A stretch of DNA of 64,000 nucleotides from Phycisphaerales bacterium (GCA_029260555.1 JAJDCZ010000025.1:1-64000); one strand, 5' to 3'. Shown: positions 1-8,569, counted from the stretch's first letter. Program-made: numbers and translations. Notes: generated by a model from the letters alone, not told the origin.

Positions 1-314
1 GTTTTTCAACGGCATACAAGGCTCCCCTGGAATAGCTTTCGCAATGCGAAGGCTTTACTTCACACAAAGCACATTATCGCCAAATACATGCTTTTACCCT
101 GACAAAGTCTGTGTTTAAACACAACCACCCTGGCCTGCACAAACTGGGGGTCATAGCGACGACACCCGCCAGCAGACAACAACGACACTTTGCTCTAACA
201 GACTCAGCAGGCTATTGATGAATGAACAACAATGTCTTGAGCCCAAACCCGAATTCGTGTAGAGTGTTATGGAGATTGTGAGTTGGTCAGAGATTCTAGA
301 AATGGAGCCAGACT
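1..314. other. Intergenic leader, no gene seen
   Basis: No open frame with coding character is visible on either strand before the first gene. The tract is mixed in composition. A GGAG sequence ends about 8 bases before the ATG at 315 and is the likely ribosome binding site of that gene. I see no RNA gene or clear promoter pair here. Confidence 0.5.
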
Positions 315-830
315 ATGCCTCCCCTGTCTCATGGCACTTTTCACACCAGTTGTTCTCTTTTCTCTGTCTTGGTGATCGGACTGGTTGTTGTCACGATTCC
401 AGCCTGGGGGAAGGGCGGGGGGGTGATCTATGATGATATCAAGCTCCTGGCAAATAACATCGCATCTCGCGATCAGTTTGGGTATTCAATCGCCAAAGAT
501 AACGGCTTTGTCGCTGTGGGATCGTTTGATGACGATGATAATGACACTGATTCAGGCTCGGCGTATATCTTTGACGCATCAACTGGTAAACAGATTGACA
601 AACTCATCGCCAGCGACGGATCGGAGGGTGATTTCTTTGGCTGGTCCATCGCCATCGCGAACAACATTATCGTTGCAGGTGCAGCTGGAGATGACGACAA
701 TGGTACGGATTCAGGTTCGGCATATGTGTTTGATGCCAGCGAATGCAAAGTAGATTTCAATGGTGACTTGACTGTCGATGTGCTCGACTACTTCGAGTTC
801 ATAAATTACTTCGGTGTCAATTGTCCATAA
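315..830 (+). CDS. Short secreted FG-GAP repeat protein with a single dockerin-type tail
   Basis: The 171-residue product starts with a hydrophobic signal segment (about residues 11-32) and is probably exported. Two FG-GAP-like repeats follow (about 52-90 and 100-143), each with an F-G-Y/W-S motif and an acidic D-D-D-N-x-T-D-S-G-S-A-Y end. FG-GAP repeats form beta-propeller blades in larger proteins, so two blades cannot close a propeller. The C terminus (about 144-171) is one dockerin-like repeat with the core D-F-N-G-D-L-T-V-D-V-L-D-Y and ends in N-C-P. The other dockerin tails in this window carry two such repeats. The tail abuts the second repeat without a linker, which suggests a copy shortened by repeat recombination. 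GGAG lies about 8 bases before the ATG. The function is unknown; a cell-surface role is likely. Confidence 0.75.
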   Translation: MPPLSHGTFHTSCSLFSVLVIGLVVVTIPAWGKGGGVIYDDIKLLANNIASRDQFGYSIAKDNGFVAVGSFDDDDNDTDSGSAYIFDASTGKQIDKLIASDGSEGDFFGWSIAIANNIIVAGAAGDDDNGTDSGSAYVFDASECKVDFNGDLTVDVLDYFEFINYFGVNCP

Positions 831-1116
831 AGTTACAGACATTCCCTGATGATCCAGCTTGTTTGATAACCGATCGACCACATAAATAGTGGAAACTGCA
901 TACTGAACGAGAGGGCCGTGCTCTTTGAACACAAAGAGCTCAGCGACAGTTGATCAACAAGCTGTGGTCACCATTAATAAATGAGCCGGGATTCTGTGGC
1001 ACAACCTTGGTGGCCACGATTGACCACCTCTCATGGCCACGCAAAACCGTGCCATGTATTCATAGACTCCTTTACATGTTTGTGGGCCATTTCATATAAT
1101 CTCCAGTGCACTTTGC

Positions 1117-2418
1117 TCAAGTTTTCCGAATCATGCTCTCACGAGACGCAGTAAAACCAGACTCCGCCAACATCTGATACTTCTCATCGAGCTTCGCTTG
1201 CAGGTCGGTCCCCGAGAATCCACAGGACTGTTGATACCCAACATGAAGCAGGTCCACGATTAGATCGGAGGCGACGACAGTCATAAGGATGACGCTTCCG
1301 CCAACACCAGATAAAAAAATGGCTGCATCACTCCACCTAAAGTTTGGTTGACTGGCAATATATGCCAACAGGAGCACAGTTCCTACAATCGTAAACAGGG
1401 AAGATCGCCACCGAATTCTCCGGATAACTGTCAATGTCTGCTCCGCCGCGTGAGGTCGAATGACCTCTTTGGCACTCCACAAATAGATCAAAGACCCCAC
1501 GATGTAGCAGATGACTCCTCCAAAGAGCAGAACACTGCTTTGGAACTGATTCATCACCCCGACCAATGCCAGAAGAAGGACTGCATAGAGAGGTGCCATG
1601 ATGACAGCGATCCAGCCAGGGGCCGCTGACTCTGGCAAGAGTGTCTTGACAGTGATACAACTGCGGATGATTCCTGGAAAGATTGCAATGGCCTTGGGTA
1701 CGATGGTTAGCAAGGTGCTTAAGGCAAACACAAATCCCCAAATTACCCTCGATAACTCGGGTTCCTCTGACTCATCGAAGCTCATGAGTCCTGTCATAGG
1801 AAGACAAGAAACGATAACTGGAACGCCAACGAGTACAAGCCAGCTCATTCGGCCCCATTTTCGGCTGGCACGGATGTTTGTCCAGTATGAAGCGGCAAAC
1901 ACAACCATTCCTGCAGCAATTACCGTTGATGCCAACAGGATACGGCCAAGCCCGTTGATAACCCACGCATTACGATCTCCGATGATCGCCTGAAACTGTT
2001 GCTGGCGGTATACCTCACGGGGTATTACCTCTGGAGATGTGTCGCGCAGCCGCTTTAGGCTTGCTTGATACTCTGAGTTAGTTAGCTGAAACTCGATATC
2101 GTACATCTCGTCGAGCATTGGCCTGAGCATTGGCCTGAGCATTTCTTGAACAGTTTGGAACGCAAAAAAAGATAGCACCGCATGAGTACTGATGAATGCT
2201 GCAGCTACCCACAACATACTGCGCCGCCATGCCACGAAGTCTTGCATTAGTTTATGAGTAATCGGTACGGAAATTGATGCGAGCTGCGTACGCTCAGCGG
2301 GAGTTGCCCACTCAATCTGTAAATCGCTTTGTACGACTCTGCGAACGCAGAGAGATAGTTCCGCCCACAATGCGTTCGCATATTGCGCGGCCAGCTTTTG
2401 ATAATTACCGGTGGACAT
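1117..2418 (-). CDS. Multi-pass membrane protein of unknown function
   Basis: I do not recognise this 433-residue protein. About eight hydrophobic segments are visible: one near residues 65-90, a pair near 155-205, and a further set filling most of residues 220-415. Between the first and second segments is a soluble, charged stretch with many Glu and Arg residues. The ATG at 2418 is used here; an in-frame TTG at 2442 adds eight residues. Neither has a clear Shine-Dalgarno sequence. It stands alone between a dockerin-tailed gene and a truncated nuclease gene, both on the opposite strand, so context gives no help. No catalytic motif is evident. Confidence 0.6.
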   Translation of the reverse strand: MSTGNYQKLAAQYANALWAELSLCVRRVVQSDLQIEWATPAERTQLASISVPITHKLMQDFVAWRRSMLWVAAAFISTHAVLSFFAFQTVQEMLRPMLRPMLDEMYDIEFQLTNSEYQASLKRLRDTSPEVIPREVYRQQQFQAIIGDRNAWVINGLGRILLASTVIAAGMVVFAASYWTNIRASRKWGRMSWLVLVGVPVIVSCLPMTGLMSFDESEEPELSRVIWGFVFALSTLLTIVPKAIAIFPGIIRSCITVKTLLPESAAPGWIAVIMAPLYAVLLLALVGVMNQFQSSVLLFGGVICYIVGSLIYLWSAKEVIRPHAAEQTLTVIRRIRWRSSLFTIVGTVLLLAYIASQPNFRWSDAAIFLSGVGGSVILMTVVASDLIVDLLHVGYQQSCGFSGTDLQAKLDEKYQMLAESGFTASRESMIRKT

Positions 2419-2510
2419 CAGATCGAGTATACTCGGAAGCAAGTCTTATACGCAAATTCTGAATTATGCAGAATGCCCACGAGTGATGGGCAGAACAATC
2501 GAAGTGCCCT

Positions 2511-2765
2511 ATGGAACCCCAAGTTGTAGAACAAAATATCCAAAGTTATCGATCCCGTCTTAGTGATCTTCTTGCATCGAAACCACTACCAATCTCAAGA
2601 TTGGTGGCTGATCGCCATGCTGATGCTGGGCCATGTGTATATTTACTGTTTACTCAAGAAGACAGCCTTGTCTACACTGGAAGAACAAAGACAAAATCGA
2701 TAGCCGGTCGAATCAAGAACCACTGCAGCATCAACACAGCGTCTGACTTTTGCCGGGTGCCGTAA
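2511..2765 (+). pseudogene. Truncated GIY-YIG nuclease-domain gene
   Basis: The 84-residue frame has the start of a GIY-YIG fold: G-P-C-V-Y-L-L-F at about residues 41-48, then L-V-Y-T-G-R-T and R-I-K-N-H near 53-70. These match the first strands and the Tyr/Arg region of the family, which includes small nucleases and DNA-repair proteins. The frame stops just after the His, so the helix with the catalytic Glu and the rest of the roughly 90-residue domain are missing. No continuation is visible in the other frames downstream. A C-rich tract follows at once (about 2810-2853). I infer a gene remnant cut off at its 3' end; a short functional protein is less likely. Confidence 0.55.
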
Positions 2766-2809
2766 CCACTGCTTTGAATAGCCACGACTCCATATCTCTT
2801 GCCAACCGT

Positions 2810-2853
2810 CGCTCCAACCCCATCCCCCCCTATTCCCCCTCCCTGTGCGTGGC
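2810..2853. repeat. C-rich tract with a 19-base segment repeated near 62.4 kb
   Basis: The tract holds several runs of five or more C. Positions 2835-2853 (CCCCCTCCCTGTGCGTGGC) occur as an exact reverse complement at 62404-62422. Both copies lie in intergenic DNA beside homopolymer-rich sequence. This copy sits between the truncated GIY-YIG gene and the 3' end of the UDP-glucuronate decarboxylase gene, where it could mark the end of a deletion or a dispersed element. Confidence 0.55.
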
Positions 2854-2885
2854 TCTCGGACACTGGGGGCAACCATATGGATGGG

Positions 2886-3878
2886 CTAATAGTTGGGCGT
2901 GGGGGCGCGGTATTCGCTCATGTCGATGGACTCGAACCACTCGATGGTCTTCTTCAAGCCTTCCTTAAGCTGAATGGTGGGCTCCCAGCCGAGTTTCTCT
3001 TTGGCGAGTGTGATGTCGGGCTTGCGCTGTTTGGGGTCATCCGCTGGCAGGGGCTTGTGGGTGATTTCCATGCCGGTTACGCCGACGATATCGATGATGT
3101 GCTCAGCGAGTTGAAGGATGGTGAACTCGTGGGGATTGCCGATGTTAACGGGACCGGTGAAATCATCGGGGCCATTCATCATGCGCATCATGCCTTCGAT
3201 GAGATCATCACGAAAGCAGAACGAGCGGGTTTGTGAGCCATCGCCGAACATGGAGATGCCATCGCCGGAACCTCGTTTGTATTCAATCGCCTGCCGAATA
3301 AAGTTAGAGACAACGCGACCATCAAAGGGGTGCATCCGCGGGCCATAGGTGTTGAAGATGCGAATGACACGGATGTTCAGACCGTTCTGTCGGTGGTAGT
3401 CAAAGAACAGGGTTTCAGCAGCCCGTTTGCCTTCGTCATAGCAAGCCCGGGTGCCGATGGGGTTGACGGAACCTCGATACCATTCGGGCTGGGGGTGGAC
3501 ATCGGGATCGCCATAGATTTCGCTGGTCGATGCCTGGAGGATTTTGGCGCCGCATCGTTTGGCCATGCCCAGCACATTGATGGCACCGAGGACGGAGGTC
3601 TTCATGGTCTTGATGGGGTTGTACTGGTAATGGCCTGGAGCTGCGGGACAGGCGAGGTTGTAGATTTCATCGACTTCAAGCCAGAGGGGATGGGTGACAT
3701 CGTGTCGGATGAGCTCGAAGTTGGGTCGATCAAGCAGGTGCAGGACATTGGTTTTCTGGCTTGTGAAGAAGTTGTCAATACAGATGACATCATGGCCATC
3801 GGATACAAGTCGTTCGCACAGGTGTGAGCCAAGAAAGCCAGCACCGCCGGTGACGAGGATTCGTTTGATTGTGGACAC
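2886..3878 (-). CDS. uxs: UDP-glucuronate decarboxylase (UDP-xylose synthase)
   Basis: This cytosolic short-chain dehydrogenase/reductase converts UDP-glucuronate to UDP-xylose with bound NAD. The 330-residue length fits bacterial Uxs proteins. Visible motifs are the Rossmann G-G-A-G-F-L-G-S-H at residues 11-19, the N-L-A-C-P-A-A-P motif near 74-81 typical of Uxs, T-S-E at 118-120 and the catalytic Y-D-E-G-K at 147-151. The following R-I-F-N-T-Y-G-P-R motif and the Arg-rich substrate region also fit. It lies 42 bases downstream of an HldD-like gene on the same strand, so the two probably form a small surface-polysaccharide unit. The gene assignment is firm; the polymer that uses the xylose is unknown. 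Confidence 0.93.
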   Translation of the reverse strand: MSTIKRILVTGGAGFLGSHLCERLVSDGHDVICIDNFFTSQKTNVLHLLDRPNFELIRHDVTHPLWLEVDEIYNLACPAAPGHYQYNPIKTMKTSVLGAINVLGMAKRCGAKILQASTSEIYGDPDVHPQPEWYRGSVNPIGTRACYDEGKRAAETLFFDYHRQNGLNIRVIRIFNTYGPRMHPFDGRVVSNFIRQAIEYKRGSGDGISMFGDGSQTRSFCFRDDLIEGMMRMMNGPDDFTGPVNIGNPHEFTILQLAEHIIDIVGVTGMEITHKPLPADDPKQRKPDITLAKEKLGWEPTIQLKEGLKKTIEWFESIDMSEYRAPTPNY

Positions 3879-3920
3879 GATGTACTCCTGAGGGTGATAA
3901 TCGTCTATTCGTGTGTGAGT

Positions 3921-5096
3921 TTAGGCGATGCAATCCCTGATCATCTGCGCGTATGTTGCGATGGACTCAAGGACATGAACCCTGGGCACCCAGCCCAGAC
4001 CTAGTTCATTGATCGAGATATCCGCACAGGTGTAATCCTGATAAAACTCACGGATGTGATCGGGCATGGGGAAGTATTCGGTGGGCAAGTCTTCTTCAGC
4101 AAGACCCAGACCCGTGCGAACCGCCTGGATGATCTGATTAAAGCTGGTGGTTGTGCCGGTGCCGACATTGTAAACACCGGGCGTTGGCCCCCCACTTCCA
4201 CCCCCACTCCCGCCCCCGATCCCGATCCCTGCTGCAGCCATGGTGCATGAAACGACATCATCGACATGGATCTGATCACGGGCCTGAGTGCCATCGGTGA
4301 ACAGACGCGGGCGGTTGCCTTGGAGCATCTGTTCTGTGAGCTGTCTGGCCATGGAAGCCATTTTGGATTTGTGGCATTCACCGGGTCCAAAGACATTGAA
4401 GTAACGCAGGCCGACGATCTGAGGGGGGGTCTCGCCCTGAGCAATACGAGCTTTGTGGACACGGGCATGTTCACATTCCATAAGCCACTTGCTGAAGCCA
4501 TAGACATTGTTGGGCTTGCCCGCAGCACTGATGGGAAACGGTATGTGATCATGAGCCTGAGGCGGCGAGCCATAAGTAGCTGCGGATGAGGCATAAACCA
4601 GAGGCGTGTCTGAATCAACACATGCCTGAACAAGCTCCGCCCAGGCAAGCCCGGCATTGGTCTGGATCATGGTCTTTTCGTCAGCGACGGTTGTATCGGT
4701 GATGGCTGCCAGATGAAAGATGGCGGTGGGTGAGAAATGCTCGATAAGATCAGCCGGTGCGACCTGACTGAGCGATTCAGAAACCACCTCGCCGGTGAAA
4801 ACGCTGGGCGCAGCGGATGAAGCCAGGTGAGCCTTGCCCTCAGCCCAGGAGCTGAGCCAGGAGTGGTCATTGCCGGGGTGGGTGCCTGCATTTGAATCAG
4901 GCGACTGGCTGGGTGTGTTTGCAGCACGCTGACAGGCGGAGATGATATTCTCGAACGAACCTGAACTGAAGTTGTCAAGCACGACGACATGGGGGGGTTG
5001 CTGAGCAGGTGAAGATGAGTGGATCAGGGCAGCGACGAGATTTGAGCCTATGAACCCGGCTCCACCTGTAACGATGTATGTGCAACACTCAGCCAT
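3921..5096 (-). CDS. hldD: ADP-L-glycero-D-manno-heptose-6-epimerase-like protein
   Basis: HldD epimerises ADP-D-glycero-D-manno-heptose to the L form for lipopolysaccharide core. The match rests on the Rossmann motif G-G-A-G-F-I-G-S-N at residues 11-19, H-L-A-A-I-T-D-T-T at about 128-136, the catalytic Y-G-F-S-K at 199-203, and R-Y-F-N-V-F-G-P-G-E near 226-235 followed by a H-K-x-K-M-A-S segment. At 391 residues it is about 75 longer than typical HldD. The extra length includes a Ser/Pro-rich insert near residues 60-100 and a Gly-rich loop near 290-308 encoded by a C-rich repeat on the plus strand. These inserts look like low-complexity expansions, so activity needs care. It is upstream of the Uxs gene in the same orientation. 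Confidence 0.82.
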   Translation of the reverse strand: MAECCTYIVTGGAGFIGSNLVAALIHSSSPAQQPPHVVVLDNFSSGSFENIISACQRAANTPSQSPDSNAGTHPGNDHSWLSSWAEGKAHLASSAAPSVFTGEVVSESLSQVAPADLIEHFSPTAIFHLAAITDTTVADEKTMIQTNAGLAWAELVQACVDSDTPLVYASSAATYGSPPQAHDHIPFPISAAGKPNNVYGFSKWLMECEHARVHKARIAQGETPPQIVGLRYFNVFGPGECHKSKMASMARQLTEQMLQGNRPRLFTDGTQARDQIHVDDVVSCTMAAAGIGIGGGSGGGSGGPTPGVYNVGTGTTTSFNQIIQAVRTGLGLAEEDLPTEYFPMPDHIREFYQDYTCADISINELGLGWVPRVHVLESIATYAQMIRDCIA

Positions 5097-5129
5097 AAGG
5101 GAGGATCGTAGGTCAGAAGTGTGGGATGT

Positions 5130-5210
5130 GGCACAAGTGGTGCTTAGGCGAGGGCGGGCAGAGGGAGAGGGGGGTTGAGGGAGGGGGGCCGGGGCAGGGT
5201 ATTGGGGCTA
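5130..5210. repeat. G-rich low-complexity tract upstream of atpC
   Basis: The plus strand has many closely spaced runs of three to six G separated by short A- or T-containing spacers. The spacing could form G-quadruplexes on the plus strand. It lies between the divergent HldD-like and atpC genes, where their promoters should be. Similar tracts recur at about 12295-12400 (C-rich) and 62190-62235 (G-rich). Confidence 0.45.
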
Positions 5211-5250
5211 TTATCTGCCTCAACTTCAAGCCCCCTGCAGGAGACCCATC

Positions 5251-5706
5251 GTGGCTGACAAGACGATCCAATGCCAACTGATCACGCCTGACGCATGTTT
5301 GCTTGAGAGTTCGCTGGCTTATGCCTCGATTCCAGCTCATGACGGACTGATGGGGTTTCTACCAAATCGTGCTCCGATCCTGATGAAGCTTGGCGTGGGT
5401 GAGTTGATGCTGCGGTTTGCTGATTCAGAGGGCCGCAGCGGCGGCGACCGATCGTACTTCGTGGAAGATGGTTTTGCCCAGATGGTTGACAATCGGCTGA
5501 CAATTCTGGCCAGAAAAGCCATCCCGGCTGAGCAGTTGACGATCACCGAATCCGAAGCTGAGGTAAAAGAAGCTCAAGCCAGGCAAGTTCCTGCTGACGC
5601 GAAGGACCGCACCGCGGACCTTCTCAAGATCCAGAAGCACCGTCGAAGCGCAAACGCCAAACTTGCCGTCGCACGCTCATTCAAAGCACGCGGCGGCGGA
5701 ATCTGA
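5251..5706 (+). CDS. atpC: F0F1 ATP synthase epsilon subunit
   Basis: Epsilon is part of the central stalk of F1 and inhibits ATP hydrolysis. The product (151 residues) has the N-terminal beta-sandwich signature: Q-C-Q-L-I-T-P-D near residues 7-14, S-I-P-A-H-D-G-L-M-G-F-L-P-N-R-A-P near 26-42, then V-E-D-G-F-A-Q at 69-75. A charged, helical C terminus follows and is slightly longer than usual. The start is GTG at 5251 with GGAG ending about 8 bases upstream. No other ATP synthase gene is near, which is unusual because atpC normally follows atpD. The rest of the operon must be elsewhere, or this is a second copy. Confidence 0.85.
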   Translation: MADKTIQCQLITPDACLLESSLAYASIPAHDGLMGFLPNRAPILMKLGVGELMLRFADSEGRSGGDRSYFVEDGFAQMVDNRLTILARKAIPAEQLTITESEAEVKEAQARQVPADAKDRTADLLKIQKHRRSANAKLAVARSFKARGGGI

Positions 5707-5755
5707 GCAAACCGCTCAATCTGATTCTACATCATGCTCATCTGATCCTGATCTG

Positions 5756-5783
5756 CCCTCTGAGTGGGGGATGTCTCTTTTTT
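5756..5783 (+). terminator. Weak intrinsic terminator after atpC
   Basis: CCCTC at 5756-5760 and GGGGG at 5766-5770 can pair (one G-T pair) around a five-base loop. A run of six T at 5778-5783 follows. The short stem makes this a weak candidate, but its position 50 bases after the atpC stop fits. Confidence 0.4.
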
Positions 5784-5857
5784 ATATCCTGCGCAGATTT
5801 ATCCAAACAACATCTCGTAGTTGAGCATTGTTGGGCTGGGGGTGGCACAAACGCTGA

Positions 5858-5885
5858 TTGACCCGATTGTGTACGATTTTATAAA
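5858..5885 (+). promoter_or_regulatory. Sigma70-type promoter for the PEP-CTERM gene
   Basis: TTGACC at 5858-5863 and TATAAA at 5880-5885 are separated by 16 bases in an AT-rich patch. They lie about 130 bases before the ATG at 6018, which would leave a leader of about 125 bases. Confidence 0.5.
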
Positions 5886-6017
5886 TTTTATTGTCAACAG
5901 CGTGAGTCGCCCGGTTGTTTGTCGCCTTTCTTGTAGACACATGCGAAACGATGCTGAAGCACAGGGCTTAGGGAATCAAATCGCAACACCAAACCTGCAA
6001 GAATTGGAGAACTCATC

Positions 6018-6749
6018 ATGGCGACCACAACCCCCACCATCGCATTAACACTGGCTGCAGCCGGGCTGGCACTGATTGTGTCAGCCTCAGCACAAGCGGG
6101 CATTCTCACGGGATCAGGGGCTCATCTTCCCATTCCCAGCTCAAACCCGGGTCAGCCAGCTTATCAGAGCCGGGCGATTTCAGCACTGGTGCATCCGGTC
6201 AGTTTTACTGGCTCATGGACCGCCCCAGCACAGACACCCTGGATCGGCAGTTTTACTGCAACCGGATCGGTGCCTGGCGTATCAATCAACTCCGGTGCAA
6301 CATTCTACGACTTTACCACACTCACCTCGGGCACGCTTCCAGCAAACACATTTTTCGTATTCGGCGATGTCGATCGCGGCTCAACGCTGAGCGAAAACAT
6401 CTCGCTGATGGCATTTGATACATTTGGCAATGCCATTACAACAGCATGGCTGAATGAACCTGTCGGTGTCTGGGGCTCAGGCAACGGCACCAGTGGAGAA
6501 CCCATCACGACTGACATGCCAGGCTGGAGTTTGACCGGAGGGGCATACAAGATCGATGGTGCCACGGTCACAGGTTCTAACCCGAGTGTGGCGTTTGCAC
6601 TGACAAGCAATACAGCCATCGCATATCTTGAAGTCAGCAAAGCTGCAACGCACTTTGGATTTTCACTTGCCGCTCCGGTACCAGCACCAGCATCAGGCGT
6701 AGTGGGGCTTGCACTATTGCCTTTGATTGCACGACGCCGCCGACGGTGA
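6018..6749 (+). CDS. Secreted protein with PEP-CTERM-like anchor
   Basis: The 243-residue product has an N-terminal signal peptide (hydrophobic from about residue 5, Ala-rich cleavage region near 24-27). Its C terminus is a PEP-CTERM-type sorting signal: P-A-P-A-S near 223-227, a hydrophobic stretch V-V-G-L-A-L-L-P-L-I-A and a final run of five Arg. In known systems such tails are recognised by an exosortase, and the body is anchored or released at the surface. No exosortase gene is in this window. The middle is rich in Thr, Ser and Gly with beta character; I do not recognise a domain. GGAG about 8 bases before the ATG sets the start, and a strong terminator follows, so it is a single-gene unit. 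Confidence 0.8.
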   Translation: MATTTPTIALTLAAAGLALIVSASAQAGILTGSGAHLPIPSSNPGQPAYQSRAISALVHPVSFTGSWTAPAQTPWIGSFTATGSVPGVSINSGATFYDFTTLTSGTLPANTFFVFGDVDRGSTLSENISLMAFDTFGNAITTAWLNEPVGVWGSGNGTSGEPITTDMPGWSLTGGAYKIDGATVTGSNPSVAFALTSNTAIAYLEVSKAATHFGFSLAAPVPAPASGVVGLALLPLIARRRRR

Positions 6750-6798
6750 TTGATCCTGCAAGCCGACTCTCTGAAAACTTGACCTTCTGAACGACAAG

Positions 6799-6830
6799 CC
6801 TCGCATGAAAAATGCGGGGTTTGTTTTTTT
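6799..6830 (+). terminator. Intrinsic terminator of the PEP-CTERM gene
   Basis: CCTCGCAT (6799-6806) pairs with ATGCGGGG (6812-6819) around a five-base GAAAA loop, followed by a T-rich run to 6830. It lies 50 bases after the stop at 6749 and before the convergent DinB-like gene. Confidence 0.8.
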
Positions 6831-6843
6831 AGCGTACTTTGTG

Positions 6844-7362
6844 TCAGCTGGTGGCACCCAAGCCTGCAAAGCGGCGCCAGGCGCTGATCTGTCCGAAGTG
6901 CATCATGGGGTGTGCACAGAGCATGAAGGCTGCAACACTGCCTGCCAGAGGCATTCTGTCTCTAAAGAAATCAAAGGGATGCTCCCCGACCAGCACTGCA
7001 TCATCCAATTTTTCCAAGGCATCAACAGTGTGCTCGGTGGTGGCGTTGTAATGATCAACCACTTTGTCCAGCGATGGGTAGATTGTACATTTGGGATCAT
7101 CCTGACAGTCAACGCCGTGCATGAAAAGTTCTTCATAGCCTGCGGGTGTGGCTACTGGTTCAATGCTGATCATCTGGCAGAGCATCGCGGGATACAGAGA
7201 AAGATGTCCAAAGACGAAGGTGGGATGGTTGGAAACGACGGGTTCATTGTTGACCCGGATCATGCTCGAAGCCTGAGCGGATTCAATGCCATTGAGGAGA
7301 CCTTGGCCGAAGCCATGGGCAAGTCGAGCAGCGTCTGCGATGTTCTTTGCATTGTGACCCAT
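6844..7362 (-). CDS. DinB-like (DinB/YfiT superfamily) protein
   Basis: The 172-residue protein has the features of the DinB four-helix bundle: an H-P-T-F-V-F-G-H-L segment near residues 46-54 and a C-terminal A-H-P-M-M-H-F-G-Q-I-S-A-W motif near 150-162. In characterised relatives such His residues bind a divalent metal. Family members include damage-inducible proteins and thiol-dependent transferases; the substrate here is unknown. It starts 40 bases after the ThiF-like gene on the same strand, and AAAGGAA upstream of the ATG could act as its ribosome binding site. The superfamily call is fairly safe, the function is not. Confidence 0.65.
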   Translation of the reverse strand: MGHNAKNIADAARLAHGFGQGLLNGIESAQASSMIRVNNEPVVSNHPTFVFGHLSLYPAMLCQMISIEPVATPAGYEELFMHGVDCQDDPKCTIYPSLDKVVDHYNATTEHTVDALEKLDDAVLVGEHPFDFFRDRMPLAGSVAAFMLCAHPMMHFGQISAWRRFAGLGATS

Positions 7363-7402
7363 GATGCTTTGATTCCTTTTATTGGTTAAAACTCTGCCAG
7401 CC

Positions 7403-8569
7403 TTAAAGGCCTACGAACCGTGCGTAGACCCGTGAAGCGATTTCGAGTTGATCTGTGCCGCGCACAATCGCTCTTCCGTCTTTAAACACGACGATCTCCA
7501 GATTACCTGGAGTATCGCTTTGATGTTGAGATGCCGGGATTGAGCCTTGGATACAGAACTCTGAAAATTTAAACTGGCCGGTCAAGCTCAGCCTGTGCGC
7601 GAGCTGGTCAAATGGAAAGACGCTGTCGTGTGCAGGTTGGATCTGCACAGCGTTTTGACCACAAAGGCGGGTTGTGTGCTGAGCGTGTTTACCATCGAGG
7701 TATTCAAGCTGACCCATGCTGCATGCGGGGCAATCATCGCGACGGGTCAGCTCAATACGCGAGCGATGTGATTCCCACAGATCAAAGCTCAATAGCGATC
7801 GGCTGACAAGGCTGGTCTGACCCAGCAGGATCTTGAGCGACTCTGAAGCCTGGTAACCCGCGATGATGGCGACAGCCGGGCCAAGAACGCCGACCGCATC
7901 GCAGGTCTCACTTGAGCCTGATAATGGCGGGTCGTTGAAGATGCAACGGAGACAGGCGCTTTGGCTGGGGATGATTGTCATGGACATGGCGCGTGTTGCC
8001 ACGACACCTGCATAGACCATGGGAATGTTGAGCGCGATGGCCAGATCGTTGAGCAGGTAACGCGTGAGGAAGTTGTCTGTTCCATCGAGCAGGAGGTCGA
8101 CGGGTCTGCCATCGTCAGTTGTGGCGAGCTGGGTTGCGTTCCGGTGGTCCAGTTCAATTGCGATGGGGTCGATGTGGATCTGGCTGTTGATTTGCGACAG
8201 GCGATCGCGGGCAGCCTGCACTTTGGGGCTGTGCTCGCGAGCATCGCGTTCATCAAAGAGCACCTGCCTTTGGAGGTTGGATTCTTCGACAAGATCACGA
8301 TCAACAATGCGTATGAAGCCCACGCCTGCGCGGGAGAGCAGCTCTGCGGTCTGACAGCCGAGTGCTCCACACCCGACGATGAGTACGCGGGCATTTGCAA
8401 GACGCTGTTGACCTTCTGCGCCGAAGTCTGGCAGGAGCATCTGTCGGCAGTATCGGCTGAGATGAGCTTTGGAATCGGTCACGGGAGAGTTTAGGAGAGC
8501 AAGATGCTCATACAGAGGGGGAGGCAGGATATTGCAAGATAGCTTGCTCTTTTCGGGATCATGGCGCAT
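7403..8569 (-). CDS. ThiF/MoeB/HesA-family adenylyltransferase
   Basis: E1-like enzymes adenylate the C-terminal Gly of a sulfur-carrier protein such as ThiS or MoaD. The protein (388 residues) shows the opening R-Y-x-R-Q-M-L-L-P-D-F-G near 40-51, the ATP motif V-G-C-G-A-L-G near 66-72, the R-Q-V-L-F region near 101-105, D-G-T-D-N-F near 162-167 and the Zn site C-L-R-C near 202-205, paired with C-P-A-C near 279-282. The last 100 residues are an extra domain ending in V-F-K-D-G-R-A-I-V-R-G-T-D, a tail often seen on MoeB/ThiF-type proteins. No carrier gene is nearby, so thiamine, molybdopterin or another thiolation pathway cannot be chosen. The start is doubtful: the ATG at 8569 lies inside the rpsG terminator and has no ribosome binding site, so translation may begin at a later GTG. 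Confidence 0.82.
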   Translation of the reverse strand: MRHDPEKSKLSCNILPPPLYEHLALLNSPVTDSKAHLSRYCRQMLLPDFGAEGQQRLANARVLIVGCGALGCQTAELLSRAGVGFIRIVDRDLVEESNLQRQVLFDERDAREHSPKVQAARDRLSQINSQIHIDPIAIELDHRNATQLATTDDGRPVDLLLDGTDNFLTRYLLNDLAIALNIPMVYAGVVATRAMSMTIIPSQSACLRCIFNDPPLSGSSETCDAVGVLGPAVAIIAGYQASESLKILLGQTSLVSRSLLSFDLWESHRSRIELTRRDDCPACSMGQLEYLDGKHAQHTTRLCGQNAVQIQPAHDSVFPFDQLAHRLSLTGQFKFSEFCIQGSIPASQHQSDTPGNLEIVVFKDGRAIVRGTDQLEIASRVYARFVGL

